DNA from: Blastopirellula retiformator
GTDB taxonomy: Bacteria; Planctomycetota; Planctomycetia; Pirellulales; Pirellulaceae
Length of the DNA: 64,000 nucleotides
Direction: 5' to 3'
Assembly (NCBI RefSeq): GCF_007859755.1
Contig: NZ_SJPF01000001.1
Location: forward strand, 1,352,082-1,416,081
A program made the translations under genes and the position numbers. Of this stretch, positions 53,841 through 62,613 are shown piece after piece (position 1 is the stretch's first letter; each line of letters starts with the position of its first letter). Below the pieces are notes generated by a model. The model had not been told where the DNA came from, did no database searches, and saw nothing but the letters and a program-made list of their open reading frames with translations.

Positions 53841-55109
53841 ATGTCGACCATCTTGCTGAAAAACGGCCGCTTGATCGATCCGAGTCAACAGATCGATCGC
53901 GTGACCAGCGTGTTATTGAAGGATGGCGTTGTGGCGTCGATTGACGCCGGCGACGCATCGGCCGACCACGAGATTGACGTCACCGGCAAAATTATCGCGC
54001 CGGGGCTGATCGACATGCACGTGCAACTGCGCGAGCCGGGCTGGGAAGAAGACGAGGCGATCGCCAGCGGCGCCGCTTCGGCCATCGCCGGTGGTTTCAC
54101 GTCGATCGCCTGTCTACCCAATACCGAACCGCCGCTCGATACGCCGGCTGGCATCGAGTATGTCCGGCATCAGGCCAACCGTGCCGACAAGTGCAACGTC
54201 TATGTGATCGCCTGCGTCAGCAGCGGCCGCAAAGGAGAACAACTCTCCGAGATTGGCACGCTGGTCGAAGCGGGCGCCGTCGGCTTTAGCGACGCTTCAA
54301 AGCCGATTAGCAATCCAGAACTGTTGCGGCGGGCGCTCGAATATACCCAGATGTTCGACAAGCCGGTCCTCAATCGGCCGGAACTTGTCGAACTGACGCA
54401 CAACGGCGTGATGCACGATGGGATGGTTTCGCTGGTCCTCGGCCTGGCGCCGTTGCCGGTCGAAGCGGAAGAGGTGATGGCGGCCCGCGATATTTGCTTG
54501 GCGGAAGCGACCGGCGGCCGGCTGCATCTGATGAGCGTCTCGTGCAGCGGGACCATCGAGATCCTCCGCCGGGCGAAGGTCCGCGACGTTGGCGTCACCG
54601 CCGAGATTCATCCCTGCAACTTCTCGCTGACCGACGAGGCGCTCCGCTCTTTCAATCCCAACTGCAAAGTCAATCCGCCGCTCCGCTCGGCCGATCATCT
54701 CGAGGCCTGCATTGCGGCGCTGGCGGACGGCACGATCGACGTCATCTCCAGCGGTCACGCGCCGCGGGCATCGGAAAAGAAGATGCACGAGATGACCGAT
54801 GCGCCGTTTGGGATGGTCTCGCTGGAGACGACGCTCGGGCTCACCTCGACCAAGTTAGTGCAGCCGGGACATTTGACCTGGAGCCAGGCGATCGAAAAGC
54901 TGAGCACGACGCCGGCCCGCATTCTCGGTATTCCAAAAGGAACGCTGGCCGTTGGCGCCGACGCCGACGTGACGGTGATCGATCCCGAGTTGAACTGGAC
55001 CGTCGATCCGGCCAACTACCTCTCCCGCAGCTCGAACTGCCCGCTGTCTGGCTGGGAACTGACCGGCAAAGCGGTCCATGTGATCGTCGGCGGCGTGGTC
55101 AAAATGTAG
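53841..55109 (+). CDS. pyrC: Dihydroorotase-like protein with degenerate metal site
   Basis: A 422-residue amidohydrolase-fold protein of the type I dihydroorotase group, 8 bp behind pyrB. Overall match is good (LIDMHVQLREPGWEED, CLPNTEPPLD, VNPPLRS, DAPFGMVSLETTLGL). Key metal-site residues are altered compared with active enzymes: the H-x-H pair is His60-Val-Gln62, the His in the HCED-like motif is Arg179 (LNRPE), the HVS-like His is Ser232, and the TDHAPH Asp is Gly305. It may therefore be a catalytically weak or inactive partner of PyrB, as with PyrC' of Pseudomonas. A planctomycete-specific active variant is the alternative. Confidence 0.88.
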   Translation: MSTILLKNGRLIDPSQQIDRVTSVLLKDGVVASIDAGDASADHEIDVTGKIIAPGLIDMHVQLREPGWEEDEAIASGAASAIAGGFTSIACLPNTEPPLDTPAGIEYVRHQANRADKCNVYVIACVSSGRKGEQLSEIGTLVEAGAVGFSDASKPISNPELLRRALEYTQMFDKPVLNRPELVELTHNGVMHDGMVSLVLGLAPLPVEAEEVMAARDICLAEATGGRLHLMSVSCSGTIEILRRAKVRDVGVTAEIHPCNFSLTDEALRSFNPNCKVNPPLRSADHLEACIAALADGTIDVISSGHAPRASEKKMHEMTDAPFGMVSLETTLGLTSTKLVQPGHLTWSQAIEKLSTTPARILGIPKGTLAVGADADVTVIDPELNWTVDPANYLSRSSNCPLSGWELTGKAVHVIVGGVVKM

Positions 55110-55174
55110 AGCTTCTTCCTGGCTCAGGAAGAAGGGCAGGGGAAGATCGAGGAAGACGTACAGCGGCAGAAGAT

Positions 55175-55296
55175 GTAGGTTGGATGCAGCGGAGGGCTGG
55201 CCCAACAGACGGCTTGCAAGCAAAAAGGTGGGTTACGCAAGCGGGACGACCTTCTTCCAGTGGCGAACCAATTGACGCTTGGTCCACCCACCCTAC
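55175..55296. repeat. Possible MITE-like element with GTAGGKTGGRTG ends
   Basis: About 120 bp between GTAGGTTGGATG on the left and, on the other strand, GTAGGGTGGGTG on the right, 10 of 12 matching. It contains GTGGGTTACGCAAGC, a sequence often met in interspersed elements. A single copy in this window, between the pyrC-like and NYN genes. Confidence 0.5.
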
Positions 55297-55340
55297 AAGT
55301 TCTTCCATTTACGGCGATCTAGTCTCGTACGAAACCGACC

Positions 55341-56084
55341 ATGCCTCTCATCATCGACGGCTACAACCTGCTCTACGCGGCCGGCGTGGTTAGTTCGCTC
55401 GATGGCAGCGGTTCGTTCGAGCAGGACCGTCTGGCGCTGTTAGAGCTGATCCGCTCGGTCGTCGATTCTGAGGAGATTCGTCAAACGGTGGTCGTCTTTG
55501 ACTCGGCCAAAGCGCCTCCGGGGCTGCCGCGGACGGTGCGGTACCATGACATCGTCGTCCACTTCGCCTCGGAGTACGCCGACGCTGACGAAATGATCGA
55601 GTTCTTGATCGAACGGCATGCGGCGCCCCGTCGGCTGACGGTCGTTTCGAGCGATCATCGCGTGCAAAGGGCGGCTCGCCGCCGGAAGGCGACGGCGATC
55701 GACAGCGCCCATTGGGTCAGTCTGATGCGTCGCAAACGCCACGCCCAAGACAAAGCGGCCCAGATCCCGACCAAACCGCTGGCGCCCCCGTCCGATTCGG
55801 AAGTCTCCCGTTGGATGCGGGAGTTCTCCGACGTTGACGTCGATCAGATCGCCAAAGAGCTGAAGCCGCTGAAGCGATCAACGCCGCCGCCAGCCAAGCC
55901 GGCAGATCCCGCGCCCAGCGAAGAGACGTCGAAGAAGCCGACCCCGGACAATCCCTTCCCCGACGAGTTTGAAGACGAAATCCGCCAGCTCGGCAGTCAG
56001 CTAGGTGGTTCGATCTTTCCGTCCGACTATCTCGACGAGATCGCCCGCGAGTTTTGGGACGACGGGGAAGACCCGCCCAAGTAG
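55341..56084 (+). CDS. NYN-domain (YacP/Rae1-like) putative ribonuclease
   Basis: A 247-residue cytoplasmic protein. The NYN (PIN-like) nuclease domain spans about residues 1-135: LIIDGYNLLYA, VVVFDSAKAPPG, ASEYADADEMIEFLIE and VVSSDHRVQRAARRR place the expected acidic residues. Related to YacP/Rae1, which cleaves mRNA on the ribosome. The C-terminal half is a Pro/Lys/Asp-rich, probably disordered tail with SRWMREFSDVD and a terminal SDYLDEIAREFW helix. Confidence 0.88.
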   Translation: MPLIIDGYNLLYAAGVVSSLDGSGSFEQDRLALLELIRSVVDSEEIRQTVVVFDSAKAPPGLPRTVRYHDIVVHFASEYADADEMIEFLIERHAAPRRLTVVSSDHRVQRAARRRKATAIDSAHWVSLMRRKRHAQDKAAQIPTKPLAPPSDSEVSRWMREFSDVDVDQIAKELKPLKRSTPPPAKPADPAPSEETSKKPTPDNPFPDEFEDEIRQLGSQLGGSIFPSDYLDEIAREFWDDGEDPPK

Positions 56085-56390
56085 GCATTGGATCTTCTAG
56101 GCAACAGCCAAGGGGTGTCATTGCGCCCCTTAGATTGCGGAGGTTCTGCCCAAAAACCGACCCCATAGGTTCCATTCTGGGCCCGATCTAGCGGGTTTTG
56201 CTTCTTCTCTGCCGATTTCTTGCGGCGTAATCGGGCGCGATCCCCTGATCCATAAGATCCGGACTAACCGGTATATCTACGCAAACCGCTTCTTTTTCCT
56301 AGGTGTTGCATTTTAGCCACATGTTACTCCGATCCCATACTTTGTAAGCGACACGTTCCTTCCCTCTCGAGTCTGTTGGAGATCCTACTC
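56085..56390. other. Non-coding gap with weak hairpin
   Basis: AAGGGG..GCCCCTT at about 56109-56132 forms a short stem that could terminate the NYN gene. The remaining sequence up to the H1-like gene is probably promoter and leader; an AT-richer stretch at 56280-56340 would fit. No coding signal. Confidence 0.45.
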
Positions 56391-56870
56391 GTGGCCAAAG
56401 CCCAAACCAGCAAATCGACCCCGCGTAAGACCGCTGCGAAAAAGACCACCCCTGCGAAGAAGACGACTACGAAGCGTAGCCCCAAGGCGGCCGCTCCCAA
56501 GAAGCGAGCCACCAAAGCTGCCGCCGCCAAGGAAGAAACGGTCGCCAAAAAGCCGGCTGGCGAAAAAGAAGTGACGATCGATCGCCGCCGCAAGGAAGAG
56601 CCGGTACAGATCGAACGCCGTGCGAAGGTTGCCCGTCGTCGTCAGATCGACCCGACCACCTGCGAACGGGACTACGACAACGACGAAATCGAATTCATGC
56701 AAGCTCTGGACGCCTACAAGCGAACCAGCGGCCGAATGTTCCCGACCTGCAGTGAAGTGCTGGAAGTGCTGAAGGGTCTGGGCTACCAAAAGAACATCGG
56801 CGGCGGCGAAATGCCGGTCGTCGAAGAAGAAACGGAAGAAGCTTCCCTGGTGGCGGAAGCGGGCCAATAG
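56391..56870 (+). CDS. Lysine/alanine-rich histone-H1-like protein
   Basis: A 159-residue protein. GTG at 56391 has GGAG nine bases upstream and gives the start [18 protein letters not shown]. Residues 1-60 are Lys/Ala/Thr-rich with repeated AAKK/KKTT-type units, like the C-terminal tail of histone H1 or bacterial Hc1/Hc2 proteins, so DNA binding is likely. Residues 85-140 form a compact domain ([20 protein letters not shown], then [20 protein letters not shown]) that looks like a small winged-helix-type fold. Strong terminator follows. Likely nucleoid or chromatin protein; not a classical HU. Confidence 0.85.
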   Translation: MAKAQTSKSTPRKTAAKKTTPAKKTTTKRSPKAAAPKKRATKAAAAKEETVAKKPAGEKEVTIDRRRKEEPVQIERRAKVARRRQIDPTTCERDYDNDEIEFMQALDAYKRTSGRMFPTCSEVLEVLKGLGYQKNIGGGEMPVVEEETEEASLVAEAGQ

Positions 56871-56904
56871 TCGCCTGCCGCCGCTATCACTGCTTGCTAC
56901 CACG

Positions 56905-56939
56905 AAACAGGAAGGCCGTCCCCTCGGTCTTCCTGTTTT
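56905..56939 (+). terminator. Terminator of the H1-like gene
   Basis: AAACAGGAAG and CTTCCTGTTT form a stem that extends partly into GCCG/CGGT, followed by TGTTTCTT. It lies 35 bases after the stop. Confidence 0.85.
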
Positions 56940-57091
56940 GTTTCTTGAGCGATTCTCTCTTGTCGTGACAAAAAAATCTCTCTACTCTCCCCACGCGCGA
57001 AGAGTCCTTCCTGCGCCGGCATGTCGTCGGCTCCCCGTGATTGGGGCGAAGACTCGATAGATCAAACAAAACTAGTACGAGGGCTCGCAAC

Positions 57092-57838
57092 GTGAGCGAA
57101 CCATCAAAAAAATCGGCGATCACTCCCACGTGGCTCTTTGGCGGCGGCCTGCTGTTGGCGATCGCTTGTAGCGGTTGCCAGATGGCCTCCAGCAGTTCCA
57201 ACGTCGCCGGCGTGCGGGCGGTGCAAAGTGGACAACCGATGGTCGCGGTCAATCATTTCCAGCAGGCGCTGGCCAATGATCCGACCAACGCCGACGCTCT
57301 CTACAACATGGCCGCCACCTATCACGAGATGGCCAAGGTCAACAATGACCCGGCGATGATGAAGCAAGCGGAGGAACTTTATAACCGTTGTCTTGATCAA
57401 AACGGCGATCATGCGGAGTGTTATCGCGGACTCGCCGTGCTGCTGATCGATATGAAACAGCCTGATAGCGCCTACACGTTGATGGAAGGCTGGGCACAGC
57501 GCAGTCCAAACTCGGCCGATCCCAAGGTGGAACTGGCGCGTCTGTATCAAGAATTCGGCGATGACCAAACGGCGCTAGCTCAACTGAACCAGGCGGTGGC
57601 GATCGACGCCAACAATGCTCGGGCGTGGGCCGCGCTTGGCAACATGCGAGAAAAGTCCGGCGACTACAGCCAGGCTTTGGCCAACTATCAGCGCTCGCTG
57701 GCGCTGAATAACTTCCAAGACGGCGTCAGTACCCGGGTGGCGACGCTCGTTCGCCAAGGGGTCCAAGCCGACACGCCGCTATCGCCAACCGGCGACACCC
57801 GCATCGTGCAGAATCCGAACACGACGCAGCGGTACTAG
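57092..57838 (+). CDS. TPR-repeat lipoprotein
   Basis: A 248-residue envelope protein. GTG at 57092 with GAGGG upstream. Signal with lipobox ending ACSGC (acylated Cys about residue 30). Residues 45-225 carry five or so tetratricopeptide repeats (e.g. MVAVNHFQQALANDPTNADA, LYNMAATYHEMAKV, NNARAWAALGNMREKSGDYS). TPR lipoproteins scaffold envelope complexes such as pilus or outer-membrane assembly systems; partner unknown. The TAG stop coincides with the end of an interspersed element. Confidence 0.9.
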   Translation: MSEPSKKSAITPTWLFGGGLLLAIACSGCQMASSSSNVAGVRAVQSGQPMVAVNHFQQALANDPTNADALYNMAATYHEMAKVNNDPAMMKQAEELYNRCLDQNGDHAECYRGLAVLLIDMKQPDSAYTLMEGWAQRSPNSADPKVELARLYQEFGDDQTALAQLNQAVAIDANNARAWAALGNMREKSGDYSQALANYQRSLALNNFQDGVSTRVATLVRQGVQADTPLSPTGDTRIVQNPNTTQRY

Positions 57839-57996
57839 AGCGTTTTTCTGATAGCAGTAGCGTTTCTAGCGTTAGTGAGGCAAGCTGGTCAAGGCGACCG
57901 AAGCAGGCGAATCCTCAAGATTCGTCGATGCAGGTCAACGCCGACCAGCGCGGTCGCAACCAGCCAGAACGATACAGATGGAAGAAAACCGCTCTA
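57836..57996. repeat. Interspersed element, TAGAGCG family, copy 3 (inverted)
   Basis: About 160 bp, inverse of copy 1, with ends TAGAGCGTTTTTCT and, on the other strand, TAGAGCGGTTTTCT. The best-preserved terminal repeats of the family (13 of 14 match). The left TAG is the stop of the TPR lipoprotein. The following 155 bp hold two GC-rich hairpins (CCGATAGC-type stem at 58009-58030 and GGCGC..GCGCC stems nearby) and no gene. Confidence 0.88.
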
Positions 57997-58151
57997 AGAG
58001 TGGGTTAGCCGCGATAGCTCTCGCTATCGGGGCGGCGCAGCCGCTGGGCGCATCGGCGCCCGACTGGCTGCAAAGAGGATTTTTCAATGCCGATTGACTG
58101 AACGATCTCCGCGAGTGTGCAAATCGCGGATTGATGCTTCCTGCTAACCGA

Positions 58152-58877
58152 CTATCCTGCCGGGGTCAGCTTCCAGACGCCGTACGGATTGTGGAATAGA
58201 TGATCCGGCTCGAACATCGTGCACGCTTGATGTTCGATCTTATACCGCGGCGCTTCGGCCTTCACGCTGAAGGTCTGACCGTTTTCGAGTTCTGGACTGT
58301 CGAACAGCAGATAGCGGAGGAAGGCGTCGATTAGCTCGGCGGCGGTTTGCGGCTGGATCTCGGCCTGAACGACGCAATCGGGATATCCCAGGTTGTGCAT
58401 GCCGCAAGAGTAAAAGATGTCGCCTGAGCCGATGTAGGTCACGTAGGCTCGAAAGAGCGTGGGGAGGTCGCCCTTCTCGCTCCACTCTTCCCACTTCTTG
58501 GCGGGGTGGGCGATGCCGGTCGACTCGATCTTGATCGCGATCCCGCCGCATTTCAGCAGCGCGGCGGCGGCCAGCATCATCTTCTTGGCGGTCTCTTCCG
58601 ATCCCCCCTTGGTGATCAGATAAACGCACGAGCTATGTCGGTCGATCTCGGTGAAGGTCGCCTCGTCGAGCCAACTGCGACCGGCGATGGCGAACGCCTT
58701 GCCGAGATTGGGGTTGGGCTCTTCAAACTGAACCGTGACCGCTTCGCGGGTCTCCTTGTTCATCATCGCGACGCCGGCGTAGAGATAGTCGCCGTCTGGC
58801 TTGCCGACCGACATCACCAGGTCATTGCGGGTCTTCCAGGCGCCTGGTACGCAAACGACCAGTTCGGGAGACGTCAT
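58152..58877 (-). CDS. DUF4261 domain protein
   Basis: A 241-residue cytoplasmic protein. ATG at 58877 with GGGAG seven bases upstream; an earlier start 12 codons upstream is less likely. It resembles DUF4261 proteins through AAAALLKCGGIAIKIESTG and AHPAKKWEEW, and a FYSCGMHNLGYPDC segment. Function of the family is not established. It precedes nothing on its strand for 150 bp. Confidence 0.72.
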   Translation of the reverse strand: MTSPELVVCVPGAWKTRNDLVMSVGKPDGDYLYAGVAMMNKETREAVTVQFEEPNPNLGKAFAIAGRSWLDEATFTEIDRHSSCVYLITKGGSEETAKKMMLAAAALLKCGGIAIKIESTGIAHPAKKWEEWSEKGDLPTLFRAYVTYIGSGDIFYSCGMHNLGYPDCVVQAEIQPQTAAELIDAFLRYLLFDSPELENGQTFSVKAEAPRYKIEHQACTMFEPDHLFHNPYGVWKLTPAG

Positions 58878-58942
58878 CGAAAATCTCCCTTCCATGGAGA
58901 AAAGTGTCGCCAATCAGTGACGATCTAATACGCAGTGGCGAG

Positions 58943-59557
58943 CTAGAATGCAGCCCGTTTGTCGAAACCCTGCTTGTCGAGACCAAGCCGCGAACTCGCC
59001 AACAGCGACCGGAACTTGGAAGCGGGACGTCGGCGGGCTTTGCTTTGGGCGCCGGCCAAATGGGTCACATCAAAGTGGAGCGACTGATCGTCGTCGCCAT
59101 GAATGACGTCAATCAATCGATCGCCTTTCCGCACCAATTGCTGAGCGCCGTCGGGGGAAGTTCCCTGGGTAATGCTGAAATAGGCCAGCAGGTCGTTTTC
59201 GTCCGACAGGTGCGTGATGCGGTAGGGGGCGTCAAGCGACCCGTCACCGGTGGCGAGCAAGCCTTCCAGCATCGATCGAAAGAGGAACCGTTCGAGTTCA
59301 GCCTCGCCGTAGCAACCCATTTCGTTGGCGGCGACGCCAGCGAAGAAGTGGGCGGCGGGACTGGCTACCCATGCAAACGGCATTTCGGTCGTCCGCCAGT
59401 AGGTTTCGCGAAAATCGCCGCGCTGACAAGCCGCTTCTAACTCGAAAACGAAACCGCCTTGCGGATCAAAATCGGGTTCCGCGGCTACCTCGGCCTGTAG
59501 CTGGGCGAAACCCTGGCTATTTGGCGCCTCGAGATAGTTGCGATAAACGTCCGACAT
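58943..59557 (-). CDS. Conserved protein of unknown function
   Basis: A 204-residue soluble protein beginning MSDVYRNYLEAPNSQGFAQL. An N-terminal alpha-helical region includes FRETYWRTTEMPFAWVASPA and AAHFFAGVAANEMGCYGEAE, possibly a TPR-like pair. The second half is beta-rich (PYRITHLSDENDLLAYFSI, DRLIDVIHGDDDQSLHFDVT). No family can be named with confidence. It lies 65 bp upstream of the DUF4261 gene on the same strand. Confidence 0.72.
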   Translation of the reverse strand: MSDVYRNYLEAPNSQGFAQLQAEVAAEPDFDPQGGFVFELEAACQRGDFRETYWRTTEMPFAWVASPAAHFFAGVAANEMGCYGEAELERFLFRSMLEGLLATGDGSLDAPYRITHLSDENDLLAYFSITQGTSPDGAQQLVRKGDRLIDVIHGDDDQSLHFDVTHLAGAQSKARRRPASKFRSLLASSRLGLDKQGFDKRAAF

Positions 59558-59858
59558 TCAAAGCCTCACCAAGGGGGCGACAAGACGGATGTGCGAGTCA
59601 CTTATTCGCTTCATCAGAAGCTCTCGACATCACGCGTGCGTCTCGTCTTTAAAGAGCCGCGTACTCAGTTAACTCTTTTAGACTAACGAGCGCTCTTTCG
59701 AAAGGCAATAACTTTCGCGCGCGCAGCGCTGCAATTTTTCGTCGAAGCGCAGCGCTGCGGTAGCGCACCATGGTCGTAGATGGTAACGCAGCGGCGCTTG
59801 CAACGCGCTGCGCGAAGTTGTTTGGCGCGCTGCCGATCGTTGTGGTCAAGAAACAACA
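59558..59858. other. Non-coding gap with clustered GCGC palindromes
   Basis: Between 59715 and 59830 the DNA is crowded with GCGC-type words. GCGCAGCGCTGC occurs at 59721-59732 and 59747-59758, each containing the perfect palindrome GCAGCGCTGC, followed by GCAGCGGCGC and GCGCTGCGCG. A weak minus-strand frame across it is composed of this repeat and is not a credible gene. Confidence 0.5.
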
Positions 59859-59889
59859 AAGGCCGCGAAGAGGAACTCGTCGCGACCTT
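59859..59889 (-). terminator. Terminator of the YjfB-like gene
   Basis: On the minus strand AAGGTCGCGA, an 11-base loop and TCGCGGCCTT (one G-T pair) are followed by TGTTGTTT. It lies 50 bases downstream of the stop at 59939. Confidence 0.7.
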
Positions 59890-59938
59890 GCTTAAGATCA
59901 AAGTTTGGTCGTCAGGCGACCAATTCTTGGCATGGCGA

Positions 59939-60139
59939 TTAACCAAAGGCGTCGAAGGATCCCCCTTTGCCCGCCTCTTTGCCGATACGTCCCGCTGATT
60001 CGATCAACGAAACGACCGCTTCGCCTTGTTGTTCGACGGCATCCAGGCCTTTTTTCGCGACCGCGTAGCCGATTTGCGACTTCGTTTGGGCATCTTTCGC
60101 CGCCAAAACGCTCGCAACCGCTGGATCTAAACCTGTCAT
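59939..60139 (-). CDS. YjfB-like putative motility protein
   Basis: A 66-residue protein; ATG at 60139 with AAGGGG 7 bases upstream. The helical pattern ASVLAAKDAQTKSQIGYAVA, then KKGLDAVEQQGEAVVSLIES, resembles the short YjfB/putative-motility family (PF14070) found with flagellated bacteria. The GS-rich end GKGGSFDAFG is unlike the family. Located far from the flagellar operon at the left of the window. Role unknown. Confidence 0.7.
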   Translation of the reverse strand: MTGLDPAVASVLAAKDAQTKSQIGYAVAKKGLDAVEQQGEAVVSLIESAGRIGKEAGKGGSFDAFG

Positions 60140-60304
60140 CGCTACCCCTTCTGAAAACAACATCGCTTATTTCGGGTATCGGTTGGTCAGAAGCGGAAAC
60201 TTGGGCGAAAACCAGGCGTTCCCCTGGTGCGGATTGGCGCGATCTTGACGACAAACCACTCGCGTCGTGCGTTTCGCAGCGGCTTGGGTGATCGCCAGCG
60301 AGCG

Positions 60305-60826
60305 TTAATCCAACCGGATCTTCAGTCCCATTTCCGTTTTCATGTGTAGCAGGGCTTCGGCGTTTCCCTTGGCGTCGTCGACCGGGTGATGCGTATGTTT
60401 CGTCTTGCGCAGACGCTTGAAATTAACGAAACAGTCCTTTTGCATCCCTTTGTAGAGCGATCCCAGGTTGCTCGAACTGTGCCCGAACGGATTTTTCCCC
60501 ACCAAGTGGTGGAAATACCAGTTCACAAACTGCCAATCAAAGCCATTGTTGTCCGAGATGAACATCGGCTGGCCGTTTGTCGTCTCGCCGATCCAGGCCG
60601 CCAGGCGTTGCATTTCGGTCTCGGCGGTCGGAAAGGCGAGAGTTTCCTCTCGCGAGAAGCCGCTGACCGCCAATGCCTGAGGGATCCACTTGTCTGAGAT
60701 CGGGCGCAGCTGCGAATAGAAGGTTTGCTCAAGGCCTGGCTTCACCAGCACGGCGCCCAGACAGACCATCGAGTAGTCGCCGGGGATCGGACCATCCGCC
60801 TCGACGTCAATCATGTAGTAGCTCAT
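60305..60826 (-). CDS. DEDDh 3'-5' exonuclease (RNase-like)
   Basis: A 173-residue exonuclease-fold protein. ExoI motif DVEADGPIPGD near the N-terminus, ExoII-type FISDNNGFDWQF at about residues 88-99, and ExoIII HHPVDDAKGNAEAL with the H-x4-D signature. The layout matches short exoribonucleases of the Rv2179c type that trim RNA 3' ends. Complete catalytic set. Upstream of the third sulfatase on the opposite strand. Confidence 0.88.
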   Translation of the reverse strand: MSYYMIDVEADGPIPGDYSMVCLGAVLVKPGLEQTFYSQLRPISDKWIPQALAVSGFSREETLAFPTAETEMQRLAAWIGETTNGQPMFISDNNGFDWQFVNWYFHHLVGKNPFGHSSSNLGSLYKGMQKDCFVNFKRLRKTKHTHHPVDDAKGNAEALLHMKTEMGLKIRLD

Positions 60827-61026
60827 CGAATTCTCTTTCTCACTTTTCTCTTTCTTATTTGTTCAATCGCCTATTGGAGCGATGACGCCGATGGTCGGCA
60901 ACTTGGTTCGCGCCCGCAGCGACTCGGTATAGGAAAAAAAGTGTCGGTCGGCATCGATTTCTTCTACAATAGGGGGCTCTAAGCAACTGTTTCATCTCGC
61001 CAAAATCCTTCCTGCCGAGAAGCCCC

Positions 61027-62523
61027 ATGCCCCAACTTCGTCCGTTTCTGCTCGCACTGTTCGCCCTCTGTCTGTTGCCAGGCGTCAGTTCCGCCGCCGA
61101 ACTGGCCCGTTCGCAGCCCAACATCATCCTGATCATGACCGACGATCAGGGATACGCGCCGGTCGGGCGTCATGGGCATCCTTGGATCGAAACGCCCAAC
61201 ATGGACAAGTTGTACGACCAGTCGGTCCGGTTTACCCGGATGCTGGTCGCGCCAACCTGCTCGCCGACGCGCTCGGCCTTGATGACCGGTCGACATCCAA
61301 TGCGAAACGGCATCACCCACACGATCCTAGAGCGGGAACGGATGACCCTGGACGCGGTCACCTTGCCGCAGACGCTCAAGAAAGTGGGCTACACGACCGG
61401 CATCTTCGGCAAGTGGCACCTGGGAGACGAAGACGAATACCAGCCGCACCACCGCGGCTTCGACGAGGCGTTCATTCATGGCGCCGGCGGCATCGGTCAG
61501 GCGTACGACTGCAGCTGCGCCGACGCACCCGGCAATAAGTATTTTGACCCGGCCCTTCGCCACAACGGCAAGTTCGTCAAAACCGACGGTTACTGCACGG
61601 ATCTCTTTTTCACCGCCGCGCTCGGCTGGATCAAAGAGCAGAAGGACCGGGACGCCCCGTTTTTCGCCTACATCGTGACTAACGCCCCGCACTCGCCGTT
61701 TATCGCTCCCGAGAAAAACGCCGAGCGATTTACCAAGCTTGGTTTTGACAAGAACGCCGCCGGCTTCTACGGCATGATCGAAAACATCGACGAGAACCTT
61801 GGCCGCGTAATGCAGAAGCTGGATCAATGGCGGCTGGCCGATGATACGGTCGTTATCTTCATGTCGGATAACGGCATGTCGGGGGGCGTCTCCGGCAAGG
61901 GGGGCAAACCGCTCGGCAAGTCGGCTGAGGGCGAAGATCTGTACGCCTACAACGCCGGCATGAAGGGGCTGAAGGGATCGAGCGACGAAGGGGGCGTCCG
62001 CGTGCCGTTCTTCGTTCACTGGAAGGGGAAGATCGAGCCGAACCGGGACGTCGACCGCATCGCCGGGCACATCGACGTTTTCCCCACAATCGCCGATCTG
62101 GCCGGAGCGCCGCTGCCGGAAGGTCAGGTCGAAGGACGCAGCCTACTGCCGCTGGTCGAAAACGCAGAAGCCGATTGGAAAGATCGCTATCTGTTTACGC
62201 ATCAAGGTCGCTGGCCGACCGGCGCCGAGCCGAACAAGTACCAGTGGGAAAAGTTCGCCGTCCGCAACCAGAAGTATCGCCTGGTCGGCGAAAATCAGCT
62301 GTTTGACATGGAAGCCGATCCTGGGCAGAAGACCAACGTGATCGACGGGCATCCTGACGTCGCCGCCGCGATGAAGACCGCCTACGACGCCTGGTGGAAG
62401 GGGACGCGACCGATGATGGTCAACGAAACCGCCAAAATGTCGCCCACCAAGCCGTTCTGGCAGGCTTACTATGCCCAGGAAAAAGCAGAGGGAATCCCGG
62501 CGTGGGTTCCGCCGCAACTGTAA
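61027..62523 (+). CDS. Secreted sulfatase (CSPTR-type)
   Basis: A 498-residue exported sulfatase. Signal peptide at residues 1-23 (ending SSAAE). Metal-binding NIILIMTDDQGYAPVG, formylglycine motif C78-S-P-T-R-S, GIFGKWHLGDEDEYQP, and SDNGMSGG. Sequence type differs from the other two sulfatases in the window, so a different substrate is likely. TACAAT at 60965-60970 might be its -10 box. It converges with the LRR protein gene. Confidence 0.94.
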   Translation: MPQLRPFLLALFALCLLPGVSSAAELARSQPNIILIMTDDQGYAPVGRHGHPWIETPNMDKLYDQSVRFTRMLVAPTCSPTRSALMTGRHPMRNGITHTILERERMTLDAVTLPQTLKKVGYTTGIFGKWHLGDEDEYQPHHRGFDEAFIHGAGGIGQAYDCSCADAPGNKYFDPALRHNGKFVKTDGYCTDLFFTAALGWIKEQKDRDAPFFAYIVTNAPHSPFIAPEKNAERFTKLGFDKNAAGFYGMIENIDENLGRVMQKLDQWRLADDTVVIFMSDNGMSGGVSGKGGKPLGKSAEGEDLYAYNAGMKGLKGSSDEGGVRVPFFVHWKGKIEPNRDVDRIAGHIDVFPTIADLAGAPLPEGQVEGRSLLPLVENAEADWKDRYLFTHQGRWPTGAEPNKYQWEKFAVRNQKYRLVGENQLFDMEADPGQKTNVIDGHPDVAAAMKTAYDAWWKGTRPMMVNETAKMSPTKPFWQAYYAQEKAEGIPAWVPPQL

Positions 62524-62613
62524 TTGGAGCATTGCGGGTTCACAAGCAGGCCAGGTTCGTCGTCGGTTGAGCGCATCTGGCTCGGGCGGCGTTACTCTCG
62601 CTTGGGAGTCGCA

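Noticed and set aside
59649-59849. Small minus-strand frame of 66 codons
   Set aside because: It lies in the GCGC-rich cluster, lacks a ribosome site and its composition follows the repeat.
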